Shown: one piece after another, positions 25,101 through 33,598 of the stretch
Position numbering within the stretch: position 1 is the first letter of the stretch
Layout of the letters: every line of letters begins with the position of its first letter
Assembly: GCA_028694115.1 (NCBI GenBank)
Contig: JAQUUB010000012.1
Location: 34,911-98,910 of the forward strand
Reading direction: 5' to 3'
Length of the DNA stretch: 64,000 bases
From: Lachnospiraceae bacterium
GTDB lineage: Bacteria; Bacillota_A; Clostridia; Lachnospirales; Lachnospiraceae
Translations under genes and position numbers: made by a program
The notes under the pieces: generated by a model
Seen by the model: the letters and a program-made list of their open reading frames with translations, nothing else
Databases searched by the model: none
What the model was told of the DNA's origin: nothing

Positions 25101-27127
25101 ACTGCTCTGCACTAGAAAAAGTTGATCTTTCTGATAGCGATGGGTTAAAAAGTTTAGGCACTAGCTCCTTTAAGGATTGTTCCTCTTTGAGTAAAGTGGT
25201 ATTACCCTCAAATTTAGAGAGAATAGGGGAACGAGTATTTGAAAACTGTTCTAAACTTAGTGATTTGAATTTTCAGGATTTGAAGTATTTGACGGCTATT
25301 GAATCAAAGGCTTTTAAAAACTGTGCTTTTTCATCGATTATTATTAAAAATGGACTTTTAGAACTAGGCGATATGGTATTCATGAATGATTCCCTGCTGA
25401 CATCGATCTATTTGCCAGAATCATTACTAGATTCTGGTATTACAGGAAATCCTTTCGAGGGATTTAACCGTTCACTCAAAGTATATGGTGAGGAAAATTC
25501 GGGAATTCAAAAATTTTTAGATCACTTAATTTTAACGAATAAACCCACTTTTATTAAGGGAGAAATACCAACGATAAATATTAATGTAACTCCATCCATA
25601 GTATATATCTATGATATTGCTAAAAAACAGGTGCAGCTAACGGCAACTACCCAGCCGGAGAATGCTGATATTATCTGGAAGAGTGCGGATACAGACGTTG
25701 CAACAATTGATATTAATACTGGTTTAGTAAATGCGGTACAGTCAGGCTCCGTAGATGTTTATGCGATTGCAACAGAAAGTGGTGCAAAAGCGTCCTGTAA
25801 AGTAGTAGTAGAAAAGGCAAGAATCGAACTGTCAGAAGAAATACAAAGTGACAGTGTTATTTTAAATACAAAAGGGACTAATCACTATATGTATGCAAAT
25901 GCAGTAAGTGTTCCTCTAAGATCGGTTTATTACAGAACGGAAAACAACAGGATAGCGACCATTAATCGAAACGGCAAGATTACTGGTATTAGGGAAGGTA
26001 CAACAATTGTAACTGTTTATGCAGGAACAAAGGCAGATGGAACTTATATTGAGAAGGATATTAACGTTACGGTACGAAAACCTGCCATAGCATTGAATAA
26101 AACGAGAATCACTTTAAATGAAAAGGGTGAACAGAGTATGCTGACAGCGGATGTACTTGTAACACATACAGGTGCAGAGGAAAAAGTCATCTGGATAAGT
26201 TCTAATCCAAGAATTGCCACTGTAGATGGTGATAATGATATGGCTAAAATTACTGCAGTCAGGGCGGGGAAAGTGACAATAACGGCTACTTGTAATGGAA
26301 TAAAGAAAACTTGCGTGGTAACAGTAAAACCTGTTTATACGAGGTTAAATGTAACATCCAAAACATTGTATGTAGGCGGAGATAAGATAGAGACTTTGCA
26401 GCTAAAGGCCAGTACTTCTGGAATTAACAAAGCAGTTTCATGGGATTCTAAAAATCCAGAATTTGTAACAGTAGATAGCAAAGGTCTTGTAACCGCGATT
26501 AGTTATGGAACAACAGTGATTACAGCTACTGCAAATGGAGTTACAGCGGAATGTGTGGTCAGGGTATTAGATAGTACAATAACAATTGCCAATCATGAGG
26601 GTAACGACCTGAAGCCCTGTGTACTATTATTGAATTCAAAGGGGAATAATAAATATCAGTTACGAGCAAAAGTTGTCGGACGTAGTTCAAAGGTAAAATG
26701 GATGTCAACAGCAAAAGGGCTGTGTACGGTCAGCTCGAAAGGACTTGTTACAGGAAAGCTCGGAGGAAGTGCGGATATTATAGCAATCGCTAATGGAGTA
26801 GAGACGTCTTGTAACGTAACCATAGTTGACACAACTACGAAGCTTGATTATGATAAACTCCTGCTATATGTAAATGGAACAGGTACAGAAAAAACGAGAA
26901 CAATGACTGCTACGATTGAAGGTGCGGATACCATGAAAAATGTGACATGGAAGTCATCGAATGAAGCAGTAGTAAGTATTTCAAGTGCAGATGGAAGAGC
27001 TACTTCTAATCCAACTGTATATGGGGGGCAGGCAACAGCTAAAATCACGGCAGGTAAGGCTGGAAAAGCCACTATAACCGCGACTGCAAATGGTGTTATT
27101 GCCAAATGTGTCGTTACGGTCAAATAA
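22193..27127 (+). CDS. Secreted BspA-like leucine-rich-repeat protein with six Big_2 domains
   Basis: The 1644-residue protein has a signal peptide (basic start, hydrophobic core, TNTYAEE around residue 30-36), an acidic low-complexity stretch (about 58-80), then LRR_5/BspA-type repeats to about 1130 (recurring patterns such as AFKGCVSLKSIKF, AFYNCIKLGEVVI and SFKDCSSLSKVVLP). Six bacterial Ig-like Big_2 domains complete it, each ending in a strand like ITATANGVTAECVVRV. No LPXTG signal, SLH domain or choline-binding repeat is present, so how it stays on the cell is unknown. Such proteins bind host or bacterial surfaces or fibres. AGAAGGAAGAG precedes the start; 18 bp separate it from the next gene. 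Confidence 0.9.
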   Translation: MKKERFKRMLSILISVCLIVTMVPATGTNTYAEEMDELNEIDIEQESVQNSFAESADETSEETSEETSEETSEETLEESSVGTDGETITVFNNSNGTNKIDWGYELGTCVLDGDEAIFVDAHTTNSEIDIPTYVLVSAYNGVDNSGMKFTQETVTDPNAGKVYKVTAISENCFYNKRQTQIINIPNTIKSNLTYKFFETCDSLTTINIVRSSVNEPYGRYFDGANINDSKGVLIDLIDLKETGKQKVVYCPVKTSLTTYNFPNYYASSFFEVEDGAFKGCETIKEITNNSLYKITRIGKNAFENCTNLSSAIVFTKGIQRVEDEAFKGCVSLKSIKFAADYPSPIYLGNRVFENTAIESIHFPYMLTDVRGTTFYGMNSLKTITVDKLNDYFYAENGALYNYDSVNKKRGNRLVVVPAALGFTDGTYQIPYGVTELDPDAIMNCESLSTIKFPSNIYSISSNAIHSCTALRKVYIYSGFPDLQLDQTSFDDIFADCGYGARSITIYTGLDTRAWKFAEQKGYQTSSLYDLQDYSFTDTPEGKVLTGITYNQQYQNVVIPDFVVTDPDTRPATTKKFVVKVSENALANPNITSVLFMAHMKDVDPNAFRIVPDPDDFSKDTNADSLDSIYIEEGNTALCSIDGVLYKHTLSSNGVDYNISELLYYPVGRTATTFDTPSTLSYLPPNAFRGASKLKILNIFDSIQGIGGNATTALGDYNETAAFAGCKNLVAINIVKSNSGKLIRYGSHQGVLYQADNGALVTLLFYPKGQRIPSEVGLSAISYEVPSGCLKIEDVKNCIYLKGITIPKSVETIDSHAFEGCFELGSVIFKETGTGNGIKTIGERSFANTKLLNITIPATVKNIGQQAFYNCIKLGEVVIKGDSLLSIGEQAFYRDTALTKVTIYGTQLVKGGEVVVAKSAFRFCTKLTDFAITNMKSASLYEYSLANNTSLKSVDFNQTDVNVIENSVFQNCSALEKVDLSDSDGLKSLGTSSFKDCSSLSKVVLPSNLERIGERVFENCSKLSDLNFQDLKYLTAIESKAFKNCAFSSIIIKNGLLELGDMVFMNDSLLTSIYLPESLLDSGITGNPFEGFNRSLKVYGEENSGIQKFLDHLILTNKPTFIKGEIPTININVTPSIVYIYDIAKKQVQLTATTQPENADIIWKSADTDVATIDINTGLVNAVQSGSVDVYAIATESGAKASCKVVVEKARIELSEEIQSDSVILNTKGTNHYMYANAVSVPLRSVYYRTENNRIATINRNGKITGIREGTTIVTVYAGTKADGTYIEKDINVTVRKPAIALNKTRITLNEKGEQSMLTADVLVTHTGAEEKVIWISSNPRIATVDGDNDMAKITAVRAGKVTITATCNGIKKTCVVTVKPVYTRLNVTSKTLYVGGDKIETLQLKASTSGINKAVSWDSKNPEFVTVDSKGLVTAISYGTTVITATANGVTAECVVRVLDSTITIANHEGNDLKPCVLLLNSKGNNKYQLRAKVVGRSSKVKWMSTAKGLCTVSSKGLVTGKLGGSADIIAIANGVETSCNVTIVDTTTKLDYDKLLLYVNGTGTEKTRTMTATIEGADTMKNVTWKSSNEAVVSISSADGRATSNPTVYGGQATAKITAGKAGKATITATANGVIAKCVVTVK
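22370..22416 (+). repeat. 12-bp in-frame tandem repeat in the surface protein
   Basis: The unit TCAGAAGAAACT occurs three times exactly, then once with its last base changed. It encodes repeating SEET after the signal peptide. Copy number may vary between strains without a frameshift. Confidence 0.85.
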
Positions 27128-27145
27128 TTAAGGAGACAACTGGAT

Positions 27146-28006
27146 ATGAATTTTAACAAACTAGAACGTAAATATGGCAGATATGCCATTCCTGATCTGA
27201 CCAAATGGATGATTGTAACCTATGTCATTGGATATATAATCAGCCTGTTTTCACCTGATGTATTAAGCTTTCTCATGCTAAATCCCTATGCTATAACGCA
27301 CGGTCAGATCTGGAGAATTTTCACATGGGTATTTATGCCACCCTCAGATCTTGGTATTTTCACTTTGATTATGTTATTTTTTTACTATTCCATAGGAACA
27401 ACATTAGAGAGAACATGGGGAGAATTCAAGTATAACCTTTATATTTTTTCTGGTATCTTATTTACAATTGTAGGTGCTTTTATTATTTATGGAATCGCTG
27501 CACTAACTGGATGGTTTCAATTTAGCACTCTGGGAGGAGAAGCATTCGGTTATTATTTAAGTGCTAACTTTTCTACGTATTATATTAATTTATCTATTTT
27601 TCTGGCATTTGCTGCATCCTATCCAGATATGCAGGTATTATTATATTTTATTGTTCCAGTTAAAATGAAGTGGCTTGCGTATTTTGATTTGGTTTTGATT
27701 GGCTTTAGCTTTGTTCAGTCAGATATATCAGGAAGAGGTGCAATTATCGCTTCTTTACTTAATTTTATTTTATTTTTCTTTGGAACCAGGAATTTGAAAT
27801 CTGTTTCTCCCAAAGAAATTCATAGGAAAAAAGTTTATCATCAAGAGGTGCAAAGGAACACATCGGTTACAAGACATAAATGTGCGATATGCGGACGAAC
27901 AGAAAAGGATGGAGATGATTTAGAATTCAGATTCTGCTCCAAATGTGAAGGGAATTATGAGTATTGTCAGGAACACTTGTTTACTCATAAACATGTAAAA
28001 AGATAG
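27146..28006 (+). CDS. Rhomboid-superfamily membrane protein, probable pseudoprotease, with C-terminal zinc-finger-like tail
   Basis: The 286-residue protein has about six membrane segments. HGQIWRIFTWVFMPP and GTTLERTWGEFKYNLYI match the L1-loop/second-helix pattern of rhomboids, and PDMQVLLYFIVPVKMKWLAY matches a segment seen in many bacterial rhomboids. The catalytic GxSG serine is not visible (the equivalent stretch reads STLGGEAFGYYL) and the helix-6 histidine is absent, so proteolysis is unlikely. The soluble tail (244-286) has CAIC, CSKC and YCQEHLFTHKH, a likely zinc site. AAGGAGAC precedes the start. It heads a tight cluster with the sigma-like and patatin genes. Confidence 0.8.
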   Translation: MNFNKLERKYGRYAIPDLTKWMIVTYVIGYIISLFSPDVLSFLMLNPYAITHGQIWRIFTWVFMPPSDLGIFTLIMLFFYYSIGTTLERTWGEFKYNLYIFSGILFTIVGAFIIYGIAALTGWFQFSTLGGEAFGYYLSANFSTYYINLSIFLAFAASYPDMQVLLYFIVPVKMKWLAYFDLVLIGFSFVQSDISGRGAIIASLLNFILFFFGTRNLKSVSPKEIHRKKVYHQEVQRNTSVTRHKCAICGRTEKDGDDLEFRFCSKCEGNYEYCQEHLFTHKHVKR

Positions 28007-28017
28007 GAGAAGTCCAG

Positions 28018-28761
28018 GTGAACAACGAAGTATTATTTAAAGAACTGCTTGATCAGGCTGTTCGGAAAGCAAGATGTAACCACAATTATATTTCAGAGGA
28101 TGAAATCAAAGAATGTTTTCAAACATTACAATTATCAGAAGACAAGATTTCTATTATATACGACTATTTAAGAAATACAGGAATTAAAATTGGGACTTTT
28201 GATGCAGCAGAAGAGGATGAGGAGCTAGATGAAAAAGATGATTCTTTTCTTGAAATGTATTTAGAGGAATTAAAACTATTACCAAAACATACAGAAGAAG
28301 AGAGCCTACAATTTGTAAAGGAAGTTCTACAAGGAAACTCAGAGAGTAAACAGCATGTAATCAATGATTATCTTTCCGAAGTAGTAGACATTGCAAAGCT
28401 TTATGCGGGTCAGGGAGTATCCATCGAGGATTTGATAGGAGAAGGCAACATCGGACTTATGATGGGAATCGAATTACTGCCTTGTATTGAAACACCAGAG
28501 GAAGCAGCAGGTCACTTAGGAAAAATGATTATGGATGCAATGGATGCTGCGATATCTTCTGAAAATGAGGATATAGAGTTTGATCGAAAAATACTTGAAA
28601 AAATCGAGAGAATCAGTGCAAAAGCACAAGAGTTATCAGAGGACCTTAGGAGAGAAGTAACAGCTGAGGAACTAGCTAAAGAAATGGATATAGAGGAAAC
28701 TGAAATTTTAGAGGCTATGGAAATTACCGGAAACGCCATTGAGGGTATTAGGTATGAATAG
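28018..28761 (+). CDS. Sigma-70-like protein lacking region 4 and the promoter-melting residues
   Basis: The 247-residue protein follows the order of a primary sigma factor but is cut short. Residues 5-58 resemble region 1.1, 76-100 region 1.2, 110-180 region 2 and 187-247 region 3 (REVTAEELAKEMDI). Region 2.1-2.2 keeps the core-RNA-polymerase-binding signature (DIAKLYAGQGVSIEDLIGEG and NIGLM), but the stretch that should hold aromatic and basic residues for -10 recognition and melting reads PCIETPEEAAGHLGKMIMDAMDAAI. Region 4 is missing. It could bind polymerase without directing it to promoters. The start is GTG after TAGGAGAA, and its end overlaps the patatin gene by 8 bp. Confidence 0.8.
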   Translation: MNNEVLFKELLDQAVRKARCNHNYISEDEIKECFQTLQLSEDKISIIYDYLRNTGIKIGTFDAAEEDEELDEKDDSFLEMYLEELKLLPKHTEEESLQFVKEVLQGNSESKQHVINDYLSEVVDIAKLYAGQGVSIEDLIGEGNIGLMMGIELLPCIETPEEAAGHLGKMIMDAMDAAISSENEDIEFDRKILEKIERISAKAQELSEDLRREVTAEELAKEMDIEETEILEAMEITGNAIEGIRYE

Positions 28762-29608
28762 AAGTGTTGGTTTAATTTTAGAGGGTGGTGGCTCCCGCGG
28801 TGTATTTACGGCAGGAGCCCTTGATTATCTTATGGAAAAAAACATTTATTTCCCATATGTAATCGGAGTATCCGCTGGGGCATGTAATGCAGTTGATTAT
28901 GCTGCAAAGCAAATAGGACGTACGAAGGAGTGTATGATTGTTAAGGAGAAAGCTTATCAATACGTATCATTAAGAAATGTAATTACACACAGAAGTCTTT
29001 TTGATATGGATATGATATTTGATAAATTTCCCAATCAGTACATTCCTTTTGACTATGATACCTTTTTTAAGAAAGATACCTTTTGTGAACTGGCGGTAAC
29101 AAATTGTTTGACAGGAAAAGCTGAATATTATAGTGAATATCAGAGTGGTAACAGACTTATGAGTCTATGTCGCGCATCAAGTAGCTTACCTATTGTATCG
29201 CCTATGGTAATCATAGATCAAAAACCCTTTTTGGACGGTGGAATTGCAGACTCAATTCCTCTTTTAAGATCCATTCGCTATGGAAATGAAAAACACGTTG
29301 TAATACTTACAAGAAAGTTTCATTATCGAAAAAAAGTAGATTGGAAACGGGATTCATTTATAAAGTCCTATTATCACAATTATCCGGAGCTGGTACGGAG
29401 TATTTTAAGACGACCAATTGTATATAATAGGTCATTAGATAATATTGAAGAATTAGAGCGTAAAGGGAAAATCTTTGTTATTAGGCCAAATGATAAGTTA
29501 ATTGGGAGAGCAGAACAAAATTTTGGGAAATTGGAAGCATTTTATGACCATGGATACAAGATGATGGAAGATCAATTTGATGCAATGATAGATTATTTAG
29601 GAAAGTAG
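28754..29608 (+). CDS. Patatin-like phospholipase
   Basis: The 284-residue protein has the patatin oxyanion loop (GGGSRGVFTAGALDYL), the nucleophile elbow GVSAG with S40, and the dyad aspartate D161 in DGGIADSIP. It is close to the bacterial YjjU/RssA-like group, predicted to cut acyl chains from lipids inside the cell; the true substrate is unknown. The start is placed at the ATG at 28754, overlapping the sigma-like gene by 8 bp with GAGGGT as ribosome site; an in-frame upstream start would extend it by only five residues. Coupling suggests co-production with the sigma-like protein. Confidence 0.9.
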   Translation: MNRSVGLILEGGGSRGVFTAGALDYLMEKNIYFPYVIGVSAGACNAVDYAAKQIGRTKECMIVKEKAYQYVSLRNVITHRSLFDMDMIFDKFPNQYIPFDYDTFFKKDTFCELAVTNCLTGKAEYYSEYQSGNRLMSLCRASSSLPIVSPMVIIDQKPFLDGGIADSIPLLRSIRYGNEKHVVILTRKFHYRKKVDWKRDSFIKSYYHNYPELVRSILRRPIVYNRSLDNIEELERKGKIFVIRPNDKLIGRAEQNFGKLEAFYDHGYKMMEDQFDAMIDYLGK

Positions 29609-29645
29609 TAGAAGAGTAGAAAGCATGAAGGGAATGGAAATTAAT

Positions 29646-32567
29646 ATGAAGTTACAGGATATAAAAGCGTATGAAGTAGTTGAGGAAAGAGAAGTTGCAG
29701 ATTTGAATTCAAAAGGATATCTTTTGAAACATAAGAAATCAGGTGCAAGAGTATTACTTTTAAGTAATGATGATAATAATAAAGTATTTTCGATTGGATT
29801 TCGTACACCACCTGCGGATAGTACAGGAGTACCCCATATTCTTGAACATTCTGTTTTATGTGGTTCGAAGGATTTCCCAGTAAAGGATCCATTTGTGGAG
29901 CTGGTAAAGGGTTCACTGAATACATTTTTAAATGCAATGACTTTTCCAGATAAAACGGTATATCCGGTAGCAAGCTGTAATGATAAAGATTTTAGAAACC
30001 TTTGCCATGTTTATATGGATGCTGTGTTTTATCCTAATATTTATCAAAGAGAAGAAATATTTAAGCAGGAAGGATGGCATTACGAATTAGAAACCCCTGA
30101 GGACAAAATCACTTATAATGGTGTGGTTTATAATGAGATGAAAGGTGCATTCTCTTCTCCAGAGGACGTCCTTGACCGTGTAACTTATAACTCATTGTAT
30201 CCAGATACTGCCTATGCGTTAGAATCTGGGGGAGATCCAGAGGTGATACCTAATCTTTCCTATCAGGAATTTTTAGATTTTCACGGAAAATATTATCATC
30301 CTTCCAACTGTTATATTTATTTATATGGAGATTGTGATATGGCAGAGAGACTTATGTGGCTGGATGAAAAGTATTTATCACATTTCGATGAAATAACAGT
30401 AGATTCAGAAATCACTCTTCAAAAACCATTTGAGAAAATGGTAGAGGTTAAAAAGTCGTATTCTATTACAGAAGAAGAATCTTTAGAGGATCAAACGTAT
30501 TTATCTTATAATGTTGTTATTGATACGAGTCTGAATAAGGAATTATATCTGGCTTTTCAAATTATTGAGTATTCATTACTGGCTGCACCTGGCGCTCCGC
30601 TTAAACAGGCATTGATTGATAAAAATATTGGAAAAGATATTATGAGCACTTATGAGAATGGTATCTATCAGCCATATTTTTCTGTAATTGCGAAAAACAC
30701 GAATGTAGAAGCAAAAGAGGAATTTATGAATACAATTCGTGAAGTATTACTATCACAAGTGCAAAATGGATTAGATAAAAAAGCGTTAGAAGCGGGCATT
30801 AATTATTATGAATTTAAATATCGTGAGGCTGATTATGGCTCTTATCCAAAGGGGTTAATGTATGGACTTCAAGCTTTCGACAGCTGGCTGTACGACGACA
30901 CAACTCCATTTATGCATATTGAGGCAAATGATACGTTTGCTTATATTAAATCGCAGATTGATAAAGGATATTTTGAAAATCTGATTGAAAAGTATCTGCT
31001 TGATAATCCACATTCTTCCATTGTTATGATTGTTCCAGAGAAAGGGTTGACAGCTAAAAAGGATGCAAAAGTAGAATCAAAGCTGAAAGAATATAAAGCA
31101 ACATTATCAAAAGAACAAATCGAAAAATTAGTGGAAGATACGAAAGCATTGGAAAAGTACCAAGAAGAACCAAGCTCACCAGAAGAGCTTAAAACAATTC
31201 CCTTACTTAAGATTAAAGACATTGATCGAAATGCAGAGAAATATATAAATGATAAACATGTCATTAACGATACGGTTTATCTGCACCATAATATCTTTAC
31301 AAATGGGATTGGTTATCTTGGACTCTTATTTGATATGAAAAATATTCCTATGGAATTGATTCCTTATGCTGGACTTTTAAAGAATATTCTTGGACTTGTG
31401 AATACAGAAAATTATGCATATGGTGATTTGTTTAATGAAATCAATCGTTATTCAGGTGGAATTCATTGCAATATTGCTACGTATGCAGATGCACATGTAT
31501 TAGGTGAGTTTGTTGCAAAATTTGAAGTCCGCGCAAAAATGATGGCGGATAAGACGGATTTTATCTTTAAGATGATAGAAGAAATATTGTTCACGTCTAA
31601 TCTTGAGGATGGAAAGCGAATCAATGAAATCATTGCAATGATGAAATCCAGAATGCAAATGAGTCTTACCTCAGCAGGACATTCCACGACAGCACTACGG
31701 GCATTATCGTATTTCTCAAATACTTCTTACTTTACAGAACTCGTAAGTGGATTTAGTTTTTATCGTCTGGTGGAGGAGATTGAAGCAGATTTTGAAAATA
31801 AAAGGGAAGATGTTGTTTGTAAGATGAAAGAGGTTTTAACATACCTCTTATGTGAAGATAATTTGATGATTGATTTTACCGGAAGCGAGGAAGCATTTTC
31901 TTTATTACAGAATCAAGTGGAAAAATTAAAGGAAAAGCTTAACAAGGAGAAATTAGCGCATTGTAAATTTGATTTTCCATTAGAACAGAAGAACGAAGGG
32001 TTTAAGACTGCTTCCCAGGTTCAATATGTGGCAATGGCAGGGAATTATCGCACAAAAGGGTTACCTTACACAGGTGCATTAAAGGTACTCAGAGTCATCA
32101 TGGGGTATGATTATTTATGGAATAATATCAGAGTAAAGGGTGGGGCATATGGATGTATGAATTCCTTTACCAGAATTGGTGATAGTTATTTTGTATCGTA
32201 CCGTGATCCTAATTTAGAAAAGACAATTGCAATTTATGAAAAAGCGGCTGTATACTTAGAAAGTTTTTCGGCAGATGAGCGTGAAATGACAAAATATGTG
32301 ATTGGAACAATTAGCGATATGGATGTGCCTTTAACACCGAAATCAAAAGGGATTCGTTCCTTAACAGCATTCCTTGGAAATTTAACTTATAAAGATGCAC
32401 AAAAGGAAAGAGAAGAAGTGTTAAATGTCACAAAGAATGTAATCAAGGGGTTAGCTCCTTACGCAAAAGCAGTCATATCTGAAAATAATCTTTGTGTGAT
32501 CGGTAGTGAAGAAAAAATAAAGGAGCAGAGTCAATTATTTAAAACAGTTGAAAACCTTTTTAAATAA
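29646..32567 (+). CDS. M16C family zinc metallopeptidase (presequence-protease/HypA-like)
   Basis: The protein has about 973 residues, normal for the M16C group. The inverted zinc motif HILEH (H64, E67, H68) is followed by E164 in VVYNEMKGAFSSP, the third zinc ligand. A hinge joins two homologous halves, and the second half lacks a motif, as expected. There is no signal peptide, so it degrades peptides in the cytoplasm. ATG codons at 29625, 29634 and 29646 are all in frame; 29646 is favoured because MKLQDIKAYEVVEE is how relatives begin and AAGGGAATGG precedes it, but the spacing is long, so the start is uncertain by up to seven residues. Confidence 0.9.
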   Translation: MKLQDIKAYEVVEEREVADLNSKGYLLKHKKSGARVLLLSNDDNNKVFSIGFRTPPADSTGVPHILEHSVLCGSKDFPVKDPFVELVKGSLNTFLNAMTFPDKTVYPVASCNDKDFRNLCHVYMDAVFYPNIYQREEIFKQEGWHYELETPEDKITYNGVVYNEMKGAFSSPEDVLDRVTYNSLYPDTAYALESGGDPEVIPNLSYQEFLDFHGKYYHPSNCYIYLYGDCDMAERLMWLDEKYLSHFDEITVDSEITLQKPFEKMVEVKKSYSITEEESLEDQTYLSYNVVIDTSLNKELYLAFQIIEYSLLAAPGAPLKQALIDKNIGKDIMSTYENGIYQPYFSVIAKNTNVEAKEEFMNTIREVLLSQVQNGLDKKALEAGINYYEFKYREADYGSYPKGLMYGLQAFDSWLYDDTTPFMHIEANDTFAYIKSQIDKGYFENLIEKYLLDNPHSSIVMIVPEKGLTAKKDAKVESKLKEYKATLSKEQIEKLVEDTKALEKYQEEPSSPEELKTIPLLKIKDIDRNAEKYINDKHVINDTVYLHHNIFTNGIGYLGLLFDMKNIPMELIPYAGLLKNILGLVNTENYAYGDLFNEINRYSGGIHCNIATYADAHVLGEFVAKFEVRAKMMADKTDFIFKMIEEILFTSNLEDGKRINEIIAMMKSRMQMSLTSAGHSTTALRALSYFSNTSYFTELVSGFSFYRLVEEIEADFENKREDVVCKMKEVLTYLLCEDNLMIDFTGSEEAFSLLQNQVEKLKEKLNKEKLAHCKFDFPLEQKNEGFKTASQVQYVAMAGNYRTKGLPYTGALKVLRVIMGYDYLWNNIRVKGGAYGCMNSFTRIGDSYFVSYRDPNLEKTIAIYEKAAVYLESFSADEREMTKYVIGTISDMDVPLTPKSKGIRSLTAFLGNLTYKDAQKEREEVLNVTKNVIKGLAPYAKAVISENNLCVIGSEEKIKEQSQLFKTVENLFK

Positions 32568-32587
32568 GCATGCAGAGAGGAGTAATT

Positions 32588-33598
32588 ATGAAAAGAAAAC
32601 TAGCAGGGATTGTAACGGTACTTGTTTTATCAATGGTTTCACTGACAGGGTGTGGAAGTAATAAAAATGCGGAAACAACGGAGATGGTTGAGTCAGGTGG
32701 CGGACAAGATTCACTCGCCTATGATGAATCCTTTCAGTCTGCGGCTGTACCAGAAGGAAATGCATTAGAGGATGGTGCGACTGCAAAACAAGGTAAGAAT
32801 GAAACAGGCATAGATAAAAGTATAGAAAAGCAAAATGGAATGGATAATCGTAAGCTTATTAAAAATGTAAGCATGAATGTGGAGACAGAAGATTATGATA
32901 CATTATTAGTGAGTATATATCAGCGAATCAATGAGCTGAATGGCTATGTGCAAACTTCTGATATGGGAAAAAATGCTACAGGGTATGAGGAGCAGAGCCG
33001 TTATGCCAATATAACGGCACGGATACCAAAAGATAAAATTGATGGTTTTGTGACAGAAATTTCAGAAAAAGCAAATGTAATCTATAAAAATGAAAATGTA
33101 GAAGATGTTACATTAAATTATGTGGATGTTGAGAGCCACAAAAAGGTATTGGAGACGCAGGAAAAAAGGCTTTTAGAATTATTAGAAAAGGCTGAGAGCA
33201 TGGAGGATATCATTGCGCTGGAAACAAAATTATCGGAAGTACGTTATCAAATTGAGTCTTATACCTCTCAAATCCGTACATATGATAATCAGATTGAATA
33301 TAGCACAGTAAACTTATATATTCAGGAAGTAGCTACTTTAACACCACAGATAGAGCCCGGTGTAGGAGAACAGATTAAGACTGGATTTTTGAAAAATGTA
33401 TCAAATATTTTGGAATCATTAAAGTCATTTGGAATCTGGATAGTAATAAGTATTCCTTATTTTATAATCATTGCAATTCTAGTAGTAATTGCTTATATTA
33501 TTTATAGGAAAATTAATGAAGTATCACAGAAACGATATAAGAAACATGTGGAACAAAAAGCACTAGAACAGGAGAAAAAGAATGAATCCCAATCATAA
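32588..33598 (+). CDS. DUF4349 lipoprotein with coiled coil and C-terminal membrane segment
   Basis: The 336-residue protein has a lipoprotein signal (SMVSLTGCGS), a polar linker, then the DUF4349 pattern: RKLIKNVSMNVETEDYDTLL, INELNGYVQ, RIPKDKIDGFV and DVTLNYVDVESHKKVLETQEKRLLELLEKAESMEDIIALETKL, the last part being coiled coil. A membrane segment (IWIVISIPYFIIIAILVVIAYIIY) and a basic tail end it. It is therefore anchored at both ends with the domain outside. Function in the family is unknown, with envelope roles suspected. The start follows GAGAGGAG; the ATG at 32570 is too close to the preceding stop. It overlaps era by 17 bp. Confidence 0.88.
   Translation: MKRKLAGIVTVLVLSMVSLTGCGSNKNAETTEMVESGGGQDSLAYDESFQSAAVPEGNALEDGATAKQGKNETGIDKSIEKQNGMDNRKLIKNVSMNVETEDYDTLLVSIYQRINELNGYVQTSDMGKNATGYEEQSRYANITARIPKDKIDGFVTEISEKANVIYKNENVEDVTLNYVDVESHKKVLETQEKRLLELLEKAESMEDIIALETKLSEVRYQIESYTSQIRTYDNQIEYSTVNLYIQEVATLTPQIEPGVGEQIKTGFLKNVSNILESLKSFGIWIVISIPYFIIIAILVVIAYIIYRKINEVSQKRYKKHVEQKALEQEKKNESQS

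Noticed and set aside
26848..27204. 118-residue reverse-strand open frame at the end of the surface protein
   Set aside because: Antisense to the last Big_2 domain; composition is that of a shadow frame.
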